A stretch of DNA of 64,000 bases from Auanema rhodensis (GCA_964057225.1 OZ059900.1:10116501-10180500), one strand, 5' to 3'. Counted from the stretch's first letter, positions 40,593 through 52,608 are shown. A program made the numbers and translations. Notes: generated from the letters alone by a model not told the origin.

Positions 40593-43500
40593 CTGAAAAA
40601 TTCATCAGCTTTTCGTCTCTGTTTCTTTTTTCATGATAATATATATAAAATAATTTTTAATTAAATAAAAAATGAAGCAGACCTATATGAAATTTGTGAA
40701 CATTTCGTTATGCAACACATGGCAATAATTTTCTAAAGACGAAAAACAAACGACACTCTCGGTCGGATGGAAGAGAGTTCAGCACATCGCATTATAATCC
40801 TATTTGCATAGTGATTCTTCGTCTACATTTCCGTTTCTCTAATTGATTAATTTGTTTTAGCAAAATGAAGAAAAGAAAAAAATACAACATGTTGAACAAT
40901 TTTCTAATGAAAAGAAAACATAATGAAACACAAAAAAAAGAGCTTGAACAACAATTCGTTGCAATCTACTTGCGCATAACTCTATATCAGTGTCTTCCCC
41001 CCTTCACCCATCTCATTAGCTATTATGTTGGCTTTGAAGCTAGAACATAGTTTTGAAAGGCATACTTGTTCAATTCTTTTCACAAGCTACAGCCTGAAAG
41101 GGCTGGTAAGCAATTGTTCTTTTTCTCACTCTTTTCTGTTTTTCTGATTTTGACTCAAACAAAGTACACAGTCACGATAATTTTTACTTATTTTTTTGTT
41201 CACAAAATATCAGAATACTTTTTGAATGTTTAAAAATTGCCCGAAGTTCAAAGCTCTCAGTTTTCTTTACAAAGTTCGTTCACTCTTCACACCAGCTCTT
41301 CCTATAAACAACTATAGTTTTCTAGCTTTTCTTCGTCTCTTCTTCCCTCTATGTATTTTCTCTATTCTGGTAAAGTGTTTTGAATATATATATATCTATT
41401 CATTTCAGATAAAAAAATATTTTAAAATAAAATTCAATGAAAATTTACTTAATATGAAAGAATTTAATTCATTTTGTAATTTTTTTCATTTTTTTAATGT
41501 AATTCTTACTATTTTTCAATTAGTATAATAGCTATAGTGGTCGTGCTAGAACAAACTCATTGGACGACAAATTGCTTCGACTATTTAAATTGCATGGGTC
41601 AACCAGATAACTTATATCATATAAATAAATCTTGTCTTCATATTTCAAAGTAATTTGAACAAATTCTTACTTATCCTATCAAATTTCTACACAATAACAT
41701 TTTTTTTCTTTTGATTTCGTGTTTTCTTAGAAGAAATATTACCAGAAACACAAAGACACCCATTAAGTAGTCAAGACAAATCCTCATTAGACTTTATTGG
41801 ACTTGCGTACGAGTGACAGAAAATGACCATTCGCATAGACAAGGAAAATGATGTTTCATTTCTCTTCCTCTGCTATTTTGCATTTGTGTTTTAAAGAATA
41901 CTACAAGTGAAATGAAACACGTTCTGTCGTGCTCAACAAACCCAAAGCTACTTAGCATTAGCCTTCCAAGGCCTTTTACTTTCGATCTTAAATTTCGTTT
42001 GATTATCAATTTTCATAGCAAACAAGCTCTTAGCAGATTTCGTCACAGTTTCTTTCTCATTTCTTCTCCCTCACTTCACCTGTAAATCAAATCATATGTA
42101 AAATTTTATTTTATTCAATATAAATTTGGAATTTTGATGAATTAAAAAATATAATTATGATAATGAATGCATTTGATAACAATGACAACTCCACCAAGAA
42201 TAAAGCAAAGAATATATAAAAAAAGAAGAAGAAAACGAAAAAAATGTTTAATAATTCATATAAAATACTATTTTTCGAATATTCTTACTATCCTTCTTCT
42301 TATTCAAGTTCTCCCCACTGTCCTCCCGTATTATAGACTTTTAAACTGAATTTGAAACCGAAACATATCTTCTTTTATAAAAACATTCATGTTTTATATG
42401 TTTTATGAACTTTCTGTACAACATTCGTCCTTAGGCATCAACCTAACGGTTATTATCAATAACAATCATCATGCCAATGCATTTATCGGCATGCAGCAAA
42501 CATTTCAGCTGCGCCCACATGTGTTCCTTTTCAATTTGCTGATTTTTTATGTTTTTTTTTCATAATTTTAATGTATTATTCGTATCAGATTGCTCTTTTC
42601 TTTGGAGTGTTTTTTTTTCATAATATTTTCATTATTTACTATATATATATTTATAAATATATTTATATATTGATATAAAACCAATATATATTGTGCTATA
42701 TATATAATTTACTATTCCTGTATGCATATATAACTATATATATACATATGTTATCTTTGTATAATTAATAACTTTTTCAAATCTTTTTTTTTTTCGAAAA
42801 AAACAGCAGTCCCAACCTGATACTTAACATACGACATAGTTATTTTCACAATGTTATCATTGACACTGTATACTTACCAATAATGATTAAAATCAAAACT
42901 ATGTTGCTCTTTTTCACTTCTCACTTACCTGCTTTTTTCTGTTTTTTTTGCATTTCAATCTATTTATATATAAATAGATATTATTATATTTTTCAGCTTA
43001 GCTAATCAACTGTTATTTTAACAATTTTTTAGTTTTCCTCTTCCTCATCTTCTTCTACGTCCACTTCCTCCTATTCACTATTTCTATATTCATACCCTTG
43101 TTTAATTTGAAATTTAAAAAAAGTAGCATAATCTAACTATAATATATATATACAACTATATATATATATATATATATATATAATAAAGTTTTGAAAACCA
43201 TTAATATAGACTCTAGACAACTCATTAATGAGTGCTTCTTCATTACCGCCGTATATCATCCTCCCACGACATTTTTTTTCTCTTTCTGATTAACTTTCTG
43301 TTTCAATTATTCAATTGCAGATACTTCATTGTTATCCCAAAATGGAAAGTTTTCAAGAACCAATAATTGTCTATGAAATTGTAATGACCATACAACAATA
43401 AGTCTAGACACTTGAAACGAAAAATTCACGCCACTATTCGCTTTATGAAGTTATTCCATGAATAGAGAGAGAGCGAAAAGATGGAAAGAGGAAGAGAACA

Positions 43501-46500
43501 GAGAGAAAGAAATAGATCGCCTATGTGAGTGAATGACTATGAGAAGAATGATTGGTGTCTCATATACGTCTAAATTCTCTGCATTACTTCTTCGTATTTT
43601 CCTTTTCTTAGCATATATTTTCCATTTTTATAACACTGATTGTTTGAATTGAATTGTTGTTTCTAATATTCTAACAGATTTTTAAATTCCGTTAAGGCAC
43701 ACGTATACCAATTCAGCTTTAACTTGATCGTACGTGAATAGAATAGCCCTTCGAATGTCCAGGAATAAGGAAAATACATGAAAATAAATTTTTTTTAAAA
43801 AAAGGGGATAAGAAAAACGAAACAAAATGAAATGCTGAGTATCTGTTTGCCTTTGTTCTTTTCTTAAAATAAAGTGAAAAAAAAAATTTAGAAAATATGA
43901 AAAAACTAGAATATCTAGTTCAACATCATAGTAATCAGTTTTAATCTAATTTATTTTTTTCTTCCTCTATATAATAGCTTCAAAAAAATTAGATAGATCA
44001 TATTTTGGTGACATATCTCTGTCTGCCTCTCTCTCGCGGTGCTTTATTCTCTGCCTCTCTGCCACACCCTCACTCTCTACTATTTAGGTAATATATCAGT
44101 ATTGTTGTGTTATTCTCAACTACTCACTATTCATATCTTTCTCTGAAAAAAAGCGTTGTGATTTGTGTTTTTCGCATATATTTCAGTGTTTTTCGATGAA
44201 ATTGATACCGCTTCTTTCTTATGGCCGCAATTTTCACTTGCCTCTCGCTCGAGTTGTCTTGCATATCATATTTTTTCCGCTTTGTTACATATTAATCAAA
44301 TCTTATCTCTTATTTTTCTCCAAACTTTCACGAACATTTGAAAATAGTAGATGTTATATTACAAGAACAACATGTATGAGCAGTCATTTGATAATTATGC
44401 TTGGATCAAATGTTTAATTGCTTTTTTTATCATTTTTTTCTCTTTTTCTCAAACTACAATTCTCTAAATTTCATAGATATTACTCTATTTTGCTCGTATA
44501 TATTCATACATTTTTGGACAAGGAATATGAAATTATTTTATGTTTTTAGGAAAAGTTGAAGACGCTACCCTCTGCTCCGCAAAGATAATAGGAAATACGT
44601 TCTTTCATCATATTGTTGTGCCTATTAAAATGGACAAAACCTTTTGACACAAAACTCATTCATGCGCGTATTTTTCATTTTTAAAATATAATTGTATTTA
44701 TCGTGCAAATCAGTAACTTTTGCATTTTCTTCTTCATTTTCAGATTCTTCTTCTTTTCTTAACTTTTACCAGTTCATGTATACTTTGTCACTAAAAGGGT
44801 TGAAATCATTTGTCAATCCTTTGAAATTCTATCCGAAAAATGATTGATAATAGGATCATCGAGCTAAACTTATATCAAATTTTCTCTGATGTTCCAAATA
44901 CTCATTATAAGATATTTTATGCCTCAAATAGCAAAGCAATACAACTCTATTTCTAATTATTCAACTCATTCCTAACTCTTCCTTGCCAAGATACAGCAAC
45001 AAGAAATCCTTAAAATTGACGAGAAACAGGAAATTGGTTTAGATTCATCTGAATACTTGCTTTTTTTCTTTTTTTTTTACTTTTGCTGCATACAAAAACA
45101 TTGAATGTTTGAAGATTATCATCTGCTGTTTTCATGAAAAAAAATTTTATCTTAACATGTCATAAAGGAGAGATTTTTGAATCAACTCTTTACTTTCTCA
45201 TTGTTTTGTTCCAGCTACATCAAAACAAAGATGTTTGATGTTGTTGTCTTTGAATTTCAGTCTATCATATATGAATATTGCATTCCCTCATCTATTCGGT
45301 CATAAACTACTGAATGACCGTAATAAATTTATTCTCAAACTATGAGGTTTTGGCGAAAAGAAATTATAATAAACGCTTACTTTTTCTAATTAACCCGACT
45401 ATTGAGTTCAATTATACTATTTTTATACCATTTTCGAGCATCGAGAAGCATGAAAATGCTTTTAGTTCATTTGGTTATTAAATGGTATGACTAGTGACAA
45501 CGGATAATTTTACTTCCTTTTATAGCTTGCCAGAAAAAGAATGAGTGATAGAGTAAGAGAGAAGTAGATATAAAGAGTGAGACGTAAAAAAAGAAGGGAA
45601 AGAGGGAAGTAGTATGAAATAGAGATCAACTTATTGCTCATTGTATCCTGTTTTCATATCTAGCACCATATGCATTCAAATACAGGCAGATGTAAAGCGA
45701 ATGTGCATGCACGTACATCCAGACTGTGTACATGTAGATATGGCTGAGTATGTCTGTGTGACAGATAGATAGATGCTTATAGATATAATAGAGAGCATAT
45801 AATAAATAATCTATTATATTTAAAATTCATCATCGTTTGTCCTGTACTATGTCAAGCTTCATCATTTTTTTTTATTTATTGTGCTCGTTGGTATTTTAAA
45901 ACATTTTTTCATTTCATGTAAAGAATGTTCTTGTTCATTTCATGTTTATTAGAAACTCTTAACAACTAAAGCACCCATTCTAAGAAAGTAAGAGAGTAAG
46001 AAAGAGAAAACAAAAAAGTGAAAAAGCCTTCTAAAAGGTTTGTGTATACATAAAGAGACATAAAGTTCTTATCATGAAATCTGGTCCATTTCTTATCTTT
46101 TTCGTTTAATTTGTTTTTCTGAATTACATACATGGAGGTTAAAATTTCTTTGAATAGGATTATTAATTATCAACATATTTATGTATATTTCACACGTTTT
46201 TGTTCATTTATAATATGTCTAAAAATTTAAGAAACACAAAAAAAAAAGAATTGAAATAGAATTTTTATTGAGCAGCTCATCTGGTGTGTGTAATATGTTT
46301 ATAGCCATTCACAATGTGTGCACATCATCATGTACATAAGCTTGTTGCACCGGGGGGAAAAGAAAAAAAAGAAAGAGAGGAACGACGGAGTACAGAGAGA
46401 ACAGAAAGGAACATATAAACATGCGTAGAAACAGGAACGCAACACACTACCTTCATTCCTTTTTTTTATTTCCCTCTTCCAGTGCTTCTCATTTGGACAG

Positions 46501-46821
46501 CACTTCTAATCTTTCATCCTCTCTTATCTCCTATTTCATATATCTCAATCATCAATTTCCTTATTCATTCTTAATGACATCTTCTCTCTCATTCTGCTTG
46601 AATATCTCTTACTTCTCCTTCCCATCTCTCTCTTTGCTCGTTGCCTATTCTCTATTAATCTTCATTCCAACTTCCATATATGAAAAGTTTTTTCTAATAT
46701 CAGACAATCATATAAAGATATTACTATATTATCCTTTTATTAAGTCATTTTTTCTGCAAAAACTTTATATAACATTTGCTTTTGAGCAGGATTGTTGGCC
46801 AGATAACACGTACATCTTCAC
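40593..46821. other. Intergenic between the Kir channel and the GPCR
   Basis: T-rich on the plus strand, with (TA)n at 43157-43182 and AT palindromes near 42640-42750. Frames at 41226-41528 and 46421-46825 are built mainly of Phe, Leu, Ser and Tyr codons from pyrimidine runs and are not accepted. The end of this stretch (around 46790) has a GAGCAG acceptor that could trim the GPCR leader. Confidence 0.4.
43157..43182. repeat. (TA)n microsatellite
   Basis: An uninterrupted TA run of about 13 units in intergenic DNA. Confidence 0.88.
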
Positions 46822-48813
46822 ATGAACCGTAGATTTTCAACAGAGGTAATAATTTTTTTATCTTTTTCACGTACTAATACTAGCATCATTTGATTTTTTT
46901 TCGTTTATACCTTTTTTCAAATAAAACTGATCAATCTCACATCCAGTATATGCTGCTAGATACAAAGCCTTTCATATTCTATTTTCAAAATGAATTACAT
47001 TTTACACCACAGCAATTAATCTTAAATCGTTTCAGGACTTTCTAAGTTTCATTGAAGATCCCGATTCGCAGGAAATGTAAGATAAATTCAAATTTTAATA
47101 ATAATCACTTATGAAACCAATTGTTATTTCAATTTAAAATAATATTTTCGTCATAAATACTTAAGTAATAATAAGCATTTTGTATAAATTATAGATTTGA
47201 AGAACTTTTTCCAACCACATCGCAGTATGAATACAATTTTCGTATCATATCATCATTGCTATATGCTTCACTTGCTGTTATGGGGTAATTGACTTTGAAT
47301 TTTTCAGTTAAAATCTTAGTTTGCAACAAATAATTTAGCTTAATCATTAGGAGTTTAATTATATATTGCATACTATAACGAAATAGATTTTTTTTTGCAG
47401 TTTCGTCATTAATTGTTTTTTCTGTTGGATAATATGGAAGGCAACTGGCTTGCATCGCGTCAGCCATATGCTAATGGCAAATATGGCTGTTAGCAATTTG
47501 CTATTTTTAACATTTTTTTCACCCTATTTTCTATCCACGTTTATATTAGAAGCCAATTGGATTCTAGGTATTAATTTTCTCTCCTTTTTTAATTGATTTC
47601 ATCATTTCAAAGTGTTTTCTTAAGTGTTACATGACGAATTTTCTTATTATTTCCTTATTTTAGGACGAACAATATGCAAAATATCCTTCTCTATTCCATA
47701 TGTCACGGTTACAGGTACGCTAGGATGTTAGTGCAATGTATGCATCATGCCATTCTTAGGTTCATTCTACTTTATGGCCCTTGTGGCGCTTGACCGATGG
47801 CTGGCTATCTTTCATAGAAAACGACGACTTAACTTCTCAATCTCCATCGCACTAACTATAGCCACATGGACATTAGCTATATGTGTGGCTAGTCCATATA
47901 TTTATCAAAGTGATGTAAGATGATTGCCTAAAAATCACTAAACAAACATTTTTCTATTTTAATCTGATTATAGGTTGTTATAGCGGGTGTCTCGTCAAAG
48001 CCAGCATTAGCACTAACGCGATGTGGCAGAATGCCAACAGAGTATGATGATCATCTGAATATGGTGGGCTTGAATTACTAGATGCTCTCAAAACATTTCA
48101 TAATTTATAATTTCAGATTATTTTGTTTTTTCAATATGGTATACCCTTAGCCATTATGGTGCCAGCATATTCACATTTGGCTTACTTCTTGTATAAGAAG
48201 CAACCGATTGGAAAGCAGACACAGAATAGCAGAAGTCGTTATTACAAGCGAAAGCAGCGACTTGTTGGTACACTCATTGGTATTTTAATTGTTCAGGTAT
48301 GTGACACGGAAGTAAAAATAAAAGAGAAAATAGTCAGTTTATCAGTATTTATCATTTTATATTTGTTTAGTTACTCGGCTGGTTGCCCTTATTTTCTGTG
48401 CCATTAATCAATAAGATACTGGGAAAATGGCATTATGCCCCTTCAATTGTTTGCTCTATGATTGCTTTGATTGGAGTAACTGTAAGATTTGCTCAGTATT
48501 TCAACGCATCCACGCTTAAACATTATATTTCCAGCTGACTCCAATATGTTATCTATGCAACGATGGCTTGAATACTCAAGCAAGAGATACATTACGCTTT
48601 ATAAAAGGTCAAATCTTCCGCTGTTCAGGTCAGCGTGGTATAATTTGAAATATTTCATAACATTACTTATATTTTCTATTTATAACAGATTTATCAGCAT
48701 ACAATGGCGAATCAGCTCCATTACAAAATTCCACAACGACCGCGCCCAATAACGGTCAATATACATCAAATGTTATTGAAACTTCAGTTGAGGTATACAC
48801 AACTATTTCATAA
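46822..48813 (+). CDS. Rhodopsin-like G-protein-coupled receptor, probable neuropeptide receptor, 11 exons
   Basis: Exons: 46822-46845, 47036-47076, 47195-47284, 47401-47567, 47664-47714, 47760-47914, 47974-48063, 48117-48296, 48371-48481, 48535-48628 and 48689-48813. They give 375 residues. Seven hydrophobic helices are readable. TM1 carries GFVIN (Asn56). TM2 reads LMANMAVSN. Cys112 after Trp105, and Cys193 in loop 2, can form the usual disulfide. TM3 ends ALDRWLAIF. TM5 has Pro, TM6 has GWLP, and TM7 has TPICY. Loop 3 is basic (SRSRYYKRKQR). The general pattern fits peptide-binding class A receptors of the plasma membrane. Three canonical spots deviate: TM2 Asp is Asn84, DRY is DRW and NPxxY is TPxxY. 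The tenth donor is uncertain, because GTCAAA at 48608 keeps the same phase and would shorten the tail by seven residues. The ligand is unknown. Confidence 0.9.
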
Positions 48814-50089
48814 TATTGCCATTTCTTCAATGTTTCAGTTTCAAATTGTTTCAAATTTATAATGCTTTCAACACACACATCACATAGGAATTACTATACA
48901 ACATTGCAATCAAATACAGTTATCTCTAGGCATCTGTTTCATTTGTTTTTCAAGATCTTCACGAATACGGCAAACACAATATTACTGGAAGAAAATTATA
49001 CACATCTCTATTGTTATTAAGAAGAATTATGTGATATTTATTTAACTACATGCATAAATATTAAAATTGAGTATTATTTATAGATAATGCACTGCTGTTG
49101 TTGTTAAGCTAATTATACAGCAACTGAATATAAAAAGCATTGACCTAATTTTAAACTATCATAACCATAACTAAACAGTTATTCAGTTTTTTTCTATATT
49201 TAATAGTAACGTACATTAGATATTATATGAAATATCTGTTTATGTTTTTATTGATTTTTTATACAAAATTAAGAGAAAAAAAAGTTCTTTTTCAATTTTA
49301 TAATTAGCTCTTTTTATTGTTCGCGAACTTTATTTGTTTTAATATTTTTGATTTTAAAAAATAATAACGAATTTCAACTTTTAGTGTTCTTTTGAATATT
49401 TATTAAAAAAATAGCTATATTCATCTAATATTCGAACAAACTACTAGTTAACCCACGCATGTATATGCAAGACAAAACAAGCAAATGAACATCAAAACTC
49501 AAACATTAATTATGAATTGTAGAGAAAAAATAAATATTAAACGTTATGTAGCTTATTTTTCGAAATTTAGTGATATTTTTAAAATAATTTATAACTTTTA
49601 ATAATGGGTATTCAACATTTTAATGTACTATCCATATACACTATAACCCCCCCCCCCGCAATAGTCTTACTACACTGTTGTTTTGAAAACAACCTTTTTT
49701 GTGGCATTTGAATCTAGAAGTCAAAAAAATGTACGACGTATTATATTGGAATTATGCTTGAGATACCGCCAAAAGGACAGAAAAGTCTTCATTTTTGTTT
49801 TCATATAAGCACTTGAAAATGAACTATTAGGAATGAAATTGTGACGTTAGTTCTCGTTAATGTTTTGAAGAATTTCAATTTTGTTTCCTTTTTCTCAAAG
49901 AAATAATAATAATTTCTCATCAATAAATTTGAATCCATTTTTTACCGCATAAATGTATTATACTTCCCTTTCCAGCTTTTGAAGGGACTTATAGATGTCT
50001 AGTAGTCATCCAACCAACTAAATTTTAACTAAAAAGAGTGGATCAAAGATGAATCACGTGGACAGCCGGATGACATGTATGGATTTGTA
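48814..50089. other. GPCR 3' flank and possible remains of another gene
   Basis: AATAAA at about 49528-49533 could end the receptor transcript. From about 49694 to 50089 short coding-like blocks appear in shifting frames (see findings), as in a decayed gene. A run of 11 C lies at 49647-49657. Confidence 0.4.
49647..49657. repeat. Poly(C) run of 11
   Basis: A homopolymer of C on the plus strand in AT-rich flanking DNA. Confidence 0.85.
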
Positions 50090-50095
50090 CTTGAT
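50090..50095. repeat. Target-site duplication, left copy (CTTGAT)
   Basis: The six bases CTTGAT directly before the left inverted repeat are repeated exactly after the right one (52603-52608). Maverick/Polinton elements make 6-bp target duplications. Confidence 0.9.
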
Positions 50096-50590
50096 AGTAG
50101 TATAGGAACGAGGGATTATAATACCATTTTCGACATTTTGCTCTGTAGAACGTTTTTTCTTTCTCCGATGACAGATTTACAACACTTTTTTCAAAAAAAT
50201 GTGAAATGAGTAAATTTTAAGAGGACTAAAAAGTGCTTATTTTCAATAATTTTTATACATTTTCAACCATTTTTTTGTTGAGATGTCGATTTCATTTTTT
50301 ATTTTCTATTTTCATGCTTAAATACTCAAAAATGTGTCATTTTTACACTTTTTAGAAAATCAGTGGATGTCGAAGGATGTCGATTTCTTTTAAAAAGTGG
50401 TATTATAAAATTTATACTTTTTAAATGACGAATCTAAGATTCGATAAAGATCTAAAGCCATTAACAAACTTTGATCTTCTAGAATTAGTAGACTTATTAA
50501 AGATCAAGAATTTCCGTGGCATCTTTATGAGAGATACTTTGCCTACTAAAATTTTGAAAGAAGAAACTGGTATTATAAATTTAGATTCTT
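50096..50590 (+). repeat. Left terminal inverted repeat (495 bp)
   Basis: This is the reverse complement of 52097-52602, apart from one visible substitution and an 11-nt segment missing on the left near 50173. It contains the likely promoter of the protease gene and its first 55 codons. Confidence 0.92.
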
Positions 50591-50844
50591 CAGAAGGTAA
50601 AGGAACTCATTGGGTTTGTTATTCCAAGGACGCTAAGAATAAAAAGATTTATTATTTTGATTCCTTTGGATTGGATCCTCCATTAGAACTTCAAGAATAT
50701 TTGAAAAATGGGAAAGATAAAATACTTTTATCAACATTTCAAATTCAAGAATTTAATACACACCATTGTGGTTATTACTGTTTACTTCTTTTAAAGTTAT
50801 TAGAATCTTATGATTATCGAAAGTCAGTAATTGGTCTGATGTGA
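50425..50844 (+). CDS. Adenain-like cysteine protease of a Maverick/Polinton element (139 aa), intact
   Basis: An uninterrupted 139-codon frame from ATG 50425 to TGA. It carries the catalytic order of adenovirus-type (C5-like, Ulp-fold) proteases: His62 in GTHWV, Asp79 in YYFDSFG, Gln108 in FQIQEFN as oxyanion residue, and Cys115 in HHCGYYC. In virus-like elements such proteases mature capsid precursors. Here no capsid gene is left, so its present role is unknown. It is shorter than adenovirus protease (about 200 residues) but no catalytic position is missing. The first 55 codons lie in the terminal repeat. Codon use is AT-rich like the host. A non-viral Ulp-type protease is a less likely reading, given the transposon context. 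Confidence 0.9.
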   Translation: MTNLRFDKDLKPLTNFDLLELVDLLKIKNFRGIFMRDTLPTKILKEETGIINLDSSEGKGTHWVCYSKDAKNKKIYYFDSFGLDPPLELQEYLKNGKDKILLSTFQIQEFNTHHCGYYCLLLLKLLESYDYRKSVIGLM

Positions 50845-51083
50845 ATACCATCATCCATTACAACACCTTTTGGATACACCGGAGATAAGCCAGCAAACGC
50901 GTTTGGCTAGAGTGGAAGGCAGAGACGCGTCTGTGAGCAGAGACGCAGAGGAAACTGCCAAATCGCATTCTTCCATTAACTTTCATGTTTATTATTATTT
51001 TCTCTTTTATTTTGTGTTGCCATTAACTTTTCCCACTTTTTTCTCAAACTGATCGGTTTTTATAGGGCGTTTCGAGTTCAAAC

Positions 51084-51946
51084 ATGCCCCGGCACTTCAT
51101 CTCAGTAAGTTAAACTTTAATTTTAGAATTCTTGTATGTTTAGTTTATATTAATTTAATATTTCATTTTAGCCGCAATCTCGCTCGCTATTCGCTACGTT
51201 TCTTGATGTCTGCACCAGACTGAAAGAAAAGTGAGTATATGACTTATATTATTTTTATAATTAATTTTTAAATTTTCGCTTTTTATTTTTTTTTGTTCTA
51301 GAATCATCAACAACGATAACGAAACGCGTGTAGTTTTGGACGCAGCTGTGTTCAAGTATATCGTGGACCTCGATCTTCTTCTTCAGAATCCATCAGGTAT
51401 ACGAAACCTCTAATATTTTCGGTTTCTCATATAAATTTTTAAAAAATATTCTTATTTGATAAATTTGAAACTTTTCCTGTAGTTTATAAAAATATTTTGT
51501 TTTAGTGCGTGGAAACCTTGATCCGACCATGCGCACCCCTATGGTTAACATGGTATGTTTCTTTTTTCTAATTCTTCCGTCAACAATAAATTATAATATT
51601 AGACTAATCTATGTAAAAGTATTTATATAATCATTTAATTACTGAATATTGTATTTAGCAATCGTCAACAGGAGTCCTTCTGAAACGAATGAAACGACAA
51701 ATTAAGGCAATTTGTACTCTCGCCGACGTTGTTTATATTGGTACGTTTCAATACTTTTAAAAATATATTTTTAGAATCTTTCTATATTTAACATTTGAGT
51801 TAATGATATTGCTTTTAGGCCCACCAGCTAATACGAATGAGGCTGAAGTCCTATCGAAGGCCCAGCTGGTGCTGAATCTCTTGTACGACACGATCACACC
51901 ACCGTCTTCTTCTTCTAGTGCAGATGCACAAACTGACTCCGACTAA
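51084..51946 (+). CDS. Spliced cargo gene of the mini-Maverick (143 aa), unknown family
   Basis: Six exons: 51084-51104, 51172-51230, 51302-51396, 51506-51552, 51659-51740 and 51819-51946. All joins are GT-AG and in frame, with five introns of 67-109 nt. An acceptor (TTTTTATAG) ends at 51065, 18 nt before the ATG, and AATAAA follows at about 52036. The protein begins MPRHFISPQSRSLFATFLDV. It has a predicted helical middle with a basic patch (LLKRMKRQIKAI), a GPPANTNEAE loop and a Ser/Asp-rich acidic tail (SSSSSADAQTDSD). I do not recognise a fold. The coding exons use GC-rich codons (CGC, TCG, ACG, GTC, CTC), unlike the protease next to it and most host genes here, which suggests a different origin. 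The gene lies wholly between the inverted repeats and so moves with the element. Confidence 0.78.
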
Positions 51947-52093
51947 GGAGTCATGGTCCTTATTTTTTCAAACGTTTGTATTTCTTCTTTCATATTTTGT
52001 CACTTCCTCTTTCACTCGTTTGTGCTTTTTTCTGAATAAAGATGTAAAGAAGGGAATCTTGAAAGCTCTACTGCTCCTCTTTTATCTTTCCCA

Positions 52094-52262
52094 TTTAAGA
52101 ATCTAAATTTATAATACCAGTTTCTTCTTTCAAAATTTTAGTAGGCAAAGTATCTCTCATAAAGATGCCACGGAAATTCTTGATCTTTAATAAGTCTACT
52201 AATTCTAGAAGATCAAAGTTTGTTAATGGCTTTAGATCTTTATCGAATCTTAGATTCGTCAT
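52094..52262 (-). pseudogene. Truncated second copy of the protease gene start, in the right inverted repeat
   Basis: Starting at ATG 52262 on the minus strand, 55 codons match the protease start. The frame then meets TAA (52096-52094) exactly where the repeat ends. None of the catalytic residues is included, so the product could not be a protease. It is a by-product of the inverted repeat reaching into the gene. Confidence 0.85.
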
Positions 52263-52602
52263 TTAAAAAGTATAAATTTTATAATACCACTTTTTAAAAG
52301 AAATCGACATCCTTCGACATCCACTGATTTTCTAAAAAGTGTAAAAATGACACATTTTTGAGTATTTAAGCATGAAAATAGAAAATAAAAAATGAAATCG
52401 ACATCTCAACAAAAAAATGGTTGAAAATGTATAAAAATTATTGAAAATAAGCACTTTTTAGTCCTCTTAAAATTTACTCATTTCACATTTTTTTGAAAAA
52501 AGTGTTGTAAATAAGGTGATTATCTGTCATCGGTGAAAGAAAAAACGTTCTACAGAGCAAAATGTCGAAAATGGTATTATAATCCCTCGTTCCTATACTA
52601 CT
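52097..52602 (-). repeat. Right terminal inverted repeat (506 bp)
   Basis: The inverted copy of the left repeat, ending CCTATACTACT at 52592-52602. It holds an extra 11 nt relative to the left arm near 52515-52526. It contains an inverted copy of the first 55 protease codons. Confidence 0.92.
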
Positions 52603-52608
52603 CTTGAT
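52603..52608. repeat. Target-site duplication, right copy (CTTGAT)
   Basis: Exact repeat of 50090-50095, directly outside the right inverted repeat. Confidence 0.9.

Larger units (their letters stand above)
50096..52602. mobile_element. Miniature Maverick/Polinton-like DNA transposon, 2507 bp
   Basis: The borders are defined by long terminal inverted repeats (50096-50590 and 52097-52602) and a perfect 6-bp target duplication. The ends begin AGTAGTATAGG. An end starting 5'-AG, long inverted repeats, 6-bp duplications and an adenovirus-like cysteine protease are together the signature of Mavericks/Polintons, the large virus-like transposons of eukaryotes. Full elements are typically 15-20 kb and encode DNA polymerase B, integrase, packaging ATPase and capsid proteins. 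None of these is present, so this copy must depend on a helper. It keeps only the protease gene plus a spliced gene of unknown family. The repeats look almost identical by eye (one substitution and one 11-nt indel), so the insertion is probably recent. The Maverick assignment rests on the ends, duplication length and protease together. Confidence 0.85.

Noticed and set aside
41226-41528. 100-codon Phe/Leu-rich frame
   Set aside because: T-rich DNA produces such frames by chance. No motif, splice context or polyadenylation signal fits.
46421-46825. 134-codon frame before the GPCR
   Set aside because: Mostly Ser, Phe, Leu and Tyr codons from pyrimidine runs. It only touches the receptor start and is not in its frame.
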